Shown here piece by piece: positions 5,849 through 7,818 of a stretch of 7,818 nucleotides of DNA. Positions within the stretch are counted from its first letter, which is position 1, and every line of letters begins with the position of its first letter. The stretch is from Deltaproteobacteria bacterium (GTDB taxonomy: Bacteria > Myxococcota_A > UBA9042 > DTJE01), in assembly GCA_016784945.1 (NCBI GenBank), contig JADHTP010000142.1:1-7818 (forward strand). The letters run 5' to 3'. Made by a program: the position numbers and the translations under genes. The notes beneath the pieces were generated by a model, which worked only from the letters and a program-made list of their open reading frames with translations, was not told the DNA's origin and searched no databases.

Positions 5849-6412
5849 CTAGAAGAACGGGCTCGACGACGGCGGCATGGACAGTATGATGTTCGGCAGA
5901 TCCAGCCCGGCGCGGGCATCCTCGAAAGGCAGATCCTGGTCGAAAATCTTTTCCAGCACCACGTCACCTTCGAACATCGTTTCGGCATCCGGTCCACCGC
6001 ACCCCTTGGCCTGGGCGTGCAGTTCAATCATCTTGTTCCTGGCAATGGTCAGCTTCACGAACTCGTGCTGCGCCTTGGTCCGGTCGTTGGCGATGGCGCT
6101 CTCCTGGAGCCCGATGCTGTTCTGTTCGGACAGCCTCATCAGTCCCTTGACCGTGGTGAGAGCACCCGTGACGCACTTGACGGTCTGCGGATCGCCCGAC
6201 TGTCGGGCCTGAGACAGACCGTTGAGCACATCTGCCACCAATGACCGCATGTCGCCAAGGTACTTGTCACCGCTCACCTTCATGGCGTCCAGCGACATGG
6301 CCTTCAATTCGGAAGGTTTGAGTACCCGGGGACCCGGCCGTTCCTGCGCCATGGCCGATACCACGAGACTCAACAACAGCGCACCTGCCGTCAGCGCCGT
6401 GACTGTCCTCAT
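5849..6412 (-). CDS. small secreted helical protein with two cysteines, unknown function
   Basis: The product has 187 residues. Residues 1-22 form a clear Sec signal peptide (Arg2, then ALTAGALLLSLVVSAMA, cleaved before QERP). The mature chain looks almost wholly alpha-helical, with heptad-like stretches around 46-72 and 78-137. Cys80 (VKCVTGALTTVKGLMRLSEQ) and Cys138 (AKGCGG) bracket the central helices and could form a disulfide in the periplasm. The tail is short and proline/serine-rich, ending SPFF. I recall uncharacterised proteins of this style (a cysteine, a KGL..SEQ stretch, then HEF.K..IAR and a second cysteine) beside OPX genes in Myxococcota, but no function is known to me. The ATG at 6412 is preferred over one at 6442 because GGAG lies seven bases before it and the signal peptide then starts at residue 1. 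It sits between the TonB-like gene and the barrel gene, 64 nt from the latter. Confidence 0.82.
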   Translation of the reverse strand: MRTVTALTAGALLLSLVVSAMAQERPGPRVLKPSELKAMSLDAMKVSGDKYLGDMRSLVADVLNGLSQARQSGDPQTVKCVTGALTTVKGLMRLSEQNSIGLQESAIANDRTKAQHEFVKLTIARNKMIELHAQAKGCGGPDAETMFEGDVVLEKIFDQDLPFEDARAGLDLPNIILSMPPSSSPFF

Positions 6413-6419
6413 TACTGCT

Positions 6420-6423
6420 CTCC
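6420..6423 (-). promoter_or_regulatory. ribosome binding site (GGAG) fixing the start of the two-cysteine protein
   Basis: GGAG, seven bases, then ATG at 6412. The alternative ATG at 6442 follows an A-rich stretch without a Shine-Dalgarno, so this site decides the start. Confidence 0.65.
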
Positions 6424-6454
6424 GGCTAGAGTCCCCACCCATTCTAGGTTTTTT

Positions 6455-7818
6455 TTAACCCCTTTGCAGCAGGAACGGATAAGAGAACGTGACCTCGCCC
6501 TCGTCCGGAGGCGAGAAACGCCACATCCTGACCTTCTGGGTAATACATGTCGCAACGCCGGGATCACCGGTCGAATTCTTCGTCACGGTGATGTTGGTGA
6601 TGGTGCCCGCCCTCCCGATGGTAAAGCGGAGGGTCACCTTGCCCTGCACGTCCGGATTCAGTTTCAGCGCCTTTTCGTAGCAGACCCGGATGGCGCTCAT
6701 CCGGCGACGGAACACGCTGGCCACGGCGGCCTTGTCGATCTTTCCCGTACCCGTCTGGTTGCCCAGTTTCCCACGACGGATGCGGATGGACGTTTCCTGC
6801 CGCCGTTCGCCGCCACCGACCTTGCCGACCTTGGTCTTGGACTTCACATCGTCCTTGGACAGGGAAGCGTAGGTGTTCCCCTGGTCGTCACCGGACGGCT
6901 GGCCCGCGTGGAAGCCCGACGGGCTGTCATCCTCGTTGGCGACCCGCACGCCCTTGGTATTCCATGCGCCGTTCAGGCGGTTTGCAGCAGCGCCGTCCTC
7001 GACCCCCGTGCCGGCAATGGTACCCGGACCCTCGCCCGCCACGCCCAGATGCCTGAGGATGGTGGTGTCACGGACCTTGGCCACCTTGCGCTTGTAGCGT
7101 TCTTCGTCGCTTTCCACCTTGGCCGGGGTGGGCCGGGTGTGCTTCTTGACCGGCTTCCTGGCGACTTCCTCGACCGCCGCCTCGTCTTCTTCGCCTTCGC
7201 CTTCGCCCGTCCCCTCTTCCACGACTTCGCGTTCCAGGGGCTGACGGCGCTCCACCTCCGCCTTCAACATGTCGTACGCCTCGAGGTAGTCCTTCTTGAC
7301 CTTGACCTCGAACTGTCCGTACTGCTGCCACCAGAACTGGATCCCGCCCATGGAACCCAACTGGAGTATCAGTGACGCCAGCAGGGCAAAGGACAGGGTT
7401 GCGTCGATCCGGGTGAGCAGTCCGCCCTTGGCCGTGGCCGGAAGCTCCAGCTTGGGCACGGGCGGGGGTGGCACCACGAACTGGAACAGGAGACTGACTT
7501 CGCCGAACACCAGCTTGCCGCGGGAACTCTCGTCCAGTGACAGGTGATAGTACTCGCCGGAGTGCTGGGCGAGGTTGCTCTGGCGAAGGGCATTGAGGTC
7601 CATGATGGAGTCCCCGACGGAGACCTTGCCCACCATGCCCTTGGTGAAACGCAACTGGTACCGCCCCTTCGAGCCGTGAAGGAAGAGCCGGTAGGATTCG
7701 GACAGCTTGGCGATGGGGAGGATGAAAGTGCACTTGGGGGAGGCGCCAACGGTCACGTCGCCGGGCTTCTTCAGGAGCCTCTCTTCAATGATCCGGCCTT
7801 CGTGGACGACTCCGACAC
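6455..7818 (-). CDS. TonB-like energy-transducer protein with AgmX/PglI C-terminal domain, 5' end cut
   Basis: 453 residues are visible and the frame is still open at the window edge, so the true start is missing. In order: an N-terminal beta-rich domain (1-114; EGRIIEERLLKKPGDVTVG, then FILP and a GKVSVGD turn), somewhat FHA-like; a PPPPVP linker; one membrane helix at about 135-157; an acidic Glu/Gly run then a Lys/Arg-rich segment (199-250); a long Gly/polar stretch; and a C-terminal domain (358-453) with RMSAIRVCYEKAL, GKVTLRFTIGRAGTI, CITQKVRMWRF and FSYPF. This last domain is the AgmX/PglI type, a TonB-C-like fold with paired cysteines (379 and 424 here), known from Myxococcus gliding-motility proteins. 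The architecture implies a cytoplasmic N terminus and a C terminus reaching through the periplasm, to transmit inner-membrane energy or conformational change to an outer-membrane partner. No ExbB/ExbD genes are visible. Genuine GltG/GltJ identity cannot be claimed from this fragment. Confidence 0.87.
   Translation of the reverse strand, partial: VGVVHEGRIIEERLLKKPGDVTVGASPKCTFILPIAKLSESYRLFLHGSKGRYQLRFTKGMVGKVSVGDSIMDLNALRQSNLAQHSGEYYHLSLDESSRGKLVFGEVSLLFQFVVPPPPVPKLELPATAKGGLLTRIDATLSFALLASLILQLGSMGGIQFWWQQYGQFEVKVKKDYLEAYDMLKAEVERRQPLEREVVEEGTGEGEGEEDEAAVEEVARKPVKKHTRPTPAKVESDEERYKRKVAKVRDTTILRHLGVAGEGPGTIAGTGVEDGAAANRLNGAWNTKGVRVANEDDSPSGFHAGQPSGDDQGNTYASLSKDDVKSKTKVGKVGGGERRQETSIRIRRGKLGNQTGTGKIDKAAVASVFRRRMSAIRVCYEKALKLNPDVQGKVTLRFTIGRAGTITNITVTKNSTGDPGVATCITQKVRMWRFSPPDEGEVTFSYPFLLQRG
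7189..7206. repeat. three perfect CTTCGC units inside the TonB-like gene
   Basis: CTTCGC is repeated three times on the plus strand and encodes part of the Glu/Gly run of the periplasmic linker on the minus strand. Unit-length changes would keep the reading frame and only alter linker length. Confidence 0.55.

Noticed and set aside
4387..5889. A 500-codon open frame on the plus strand opposite the barrel gene
   Set aside because: It crosses the ends of the OPX gene and the two-cysteine gene and reads as low-complexity antisense sequence; the minus-strand frame has a signal peptide and barrel features.
5785..6027. N-terminal extension of the barrel frame up to 6027
   Set aside because: It overlaps the coding sequence of the two-cysteine protein in another frame, is Arg/Cys/Pro-rich and would bury the signal peptide.
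6428..6449. CTAGA/TCTAG inverted repeat between the TonB-like gene and the two-cysteine gene
   Set aside because: A five-base stem with a loop of about 12 is too weak to claim as an operator or hairpin.
6464..7375. A 303-codon open frame on the plus strand opposite the TonB-like gene
   Set aside because: Antisense of a gene with a recognisable AgmX/PglI domain; no start context or motif of its own.

Overview
The window is GC-rich and looks like a chromosomal segment of a Gram-negative bacterium. Every gene I can support lies on the minus strand, so genes are transcribed from high to low coordinates. The best taxonomic pointers are an AgmX/PglI-type C-terminal domain and a two-cysteine helical secreted protein next to a short polysaccharide export lipoprotein, both of which I associate with Myxococcota and related deltaproteobacterial lineages. 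That placement is an inference from protein style; there is no rRNA or other marker in the window.

Right half (about 7818 to 3863), an envelope cassette. It begins with a gene cut by the window edge that encodes an inner-membrane, TonB-like protein (variable N-terminal domain, one membrane helix, long charged linker, AgmX/PglI domain). After 42 nt comes a small secreted protein of unknown function with two cysteines, then a secreted protein that looks like an outer-membrane beta-barrel, then a short Wza-type outer-membrane polysaccharide export (OPX) lipoprotein whose start overlaps the barrel's stop by one base. The OPX protein ends right after its SLBB-like domain and has no C-terminal membrane helix, so the neighbouring barrel is a natural candidate for its outer-membrane pore. 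The four proteins could together form an inner-membrane-to-surface export apparatus. No synthesis, flippase, polymerase or Wzc-type gene is visible here, so the cargo is unknown.

Middle (3862 to 1906). A 142-bp intergenic region holds a good sigma-70-like promoter (TTGCCG, 17 bp, TAATAT), a run of nine G/C pairs in the predicted leader and a clear ribosome binding site, followed by a dnaK (Hsp70) gene of 604 codons. It keeps the canonical ATPase motifs but lacks the usual acidic disordered C-terminal tail, and no grpE, dnaJ or hrcA is next to it, which suggests a secondary DnaK.

Left part (1905 to 1). A 64-bp gap carries four consecutive degenerate 7-bp units and a perfect TATAAT very close to the next start codon. 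Then come a periplasmic-binding-fold protein of the LpoA/branched-chain-amino-acid-receptor type with a signal peptide and, three bases after its stop and in the same frame, a GTG-started thiL (thiamine-monophosphate kinase) that runs off the left edge. No tRNA, rRNA, mobile element, CRISPR array or convincing intrinsic terminator was found. The long plus-strand open frames are antisense shadows of the minus-strand genes.
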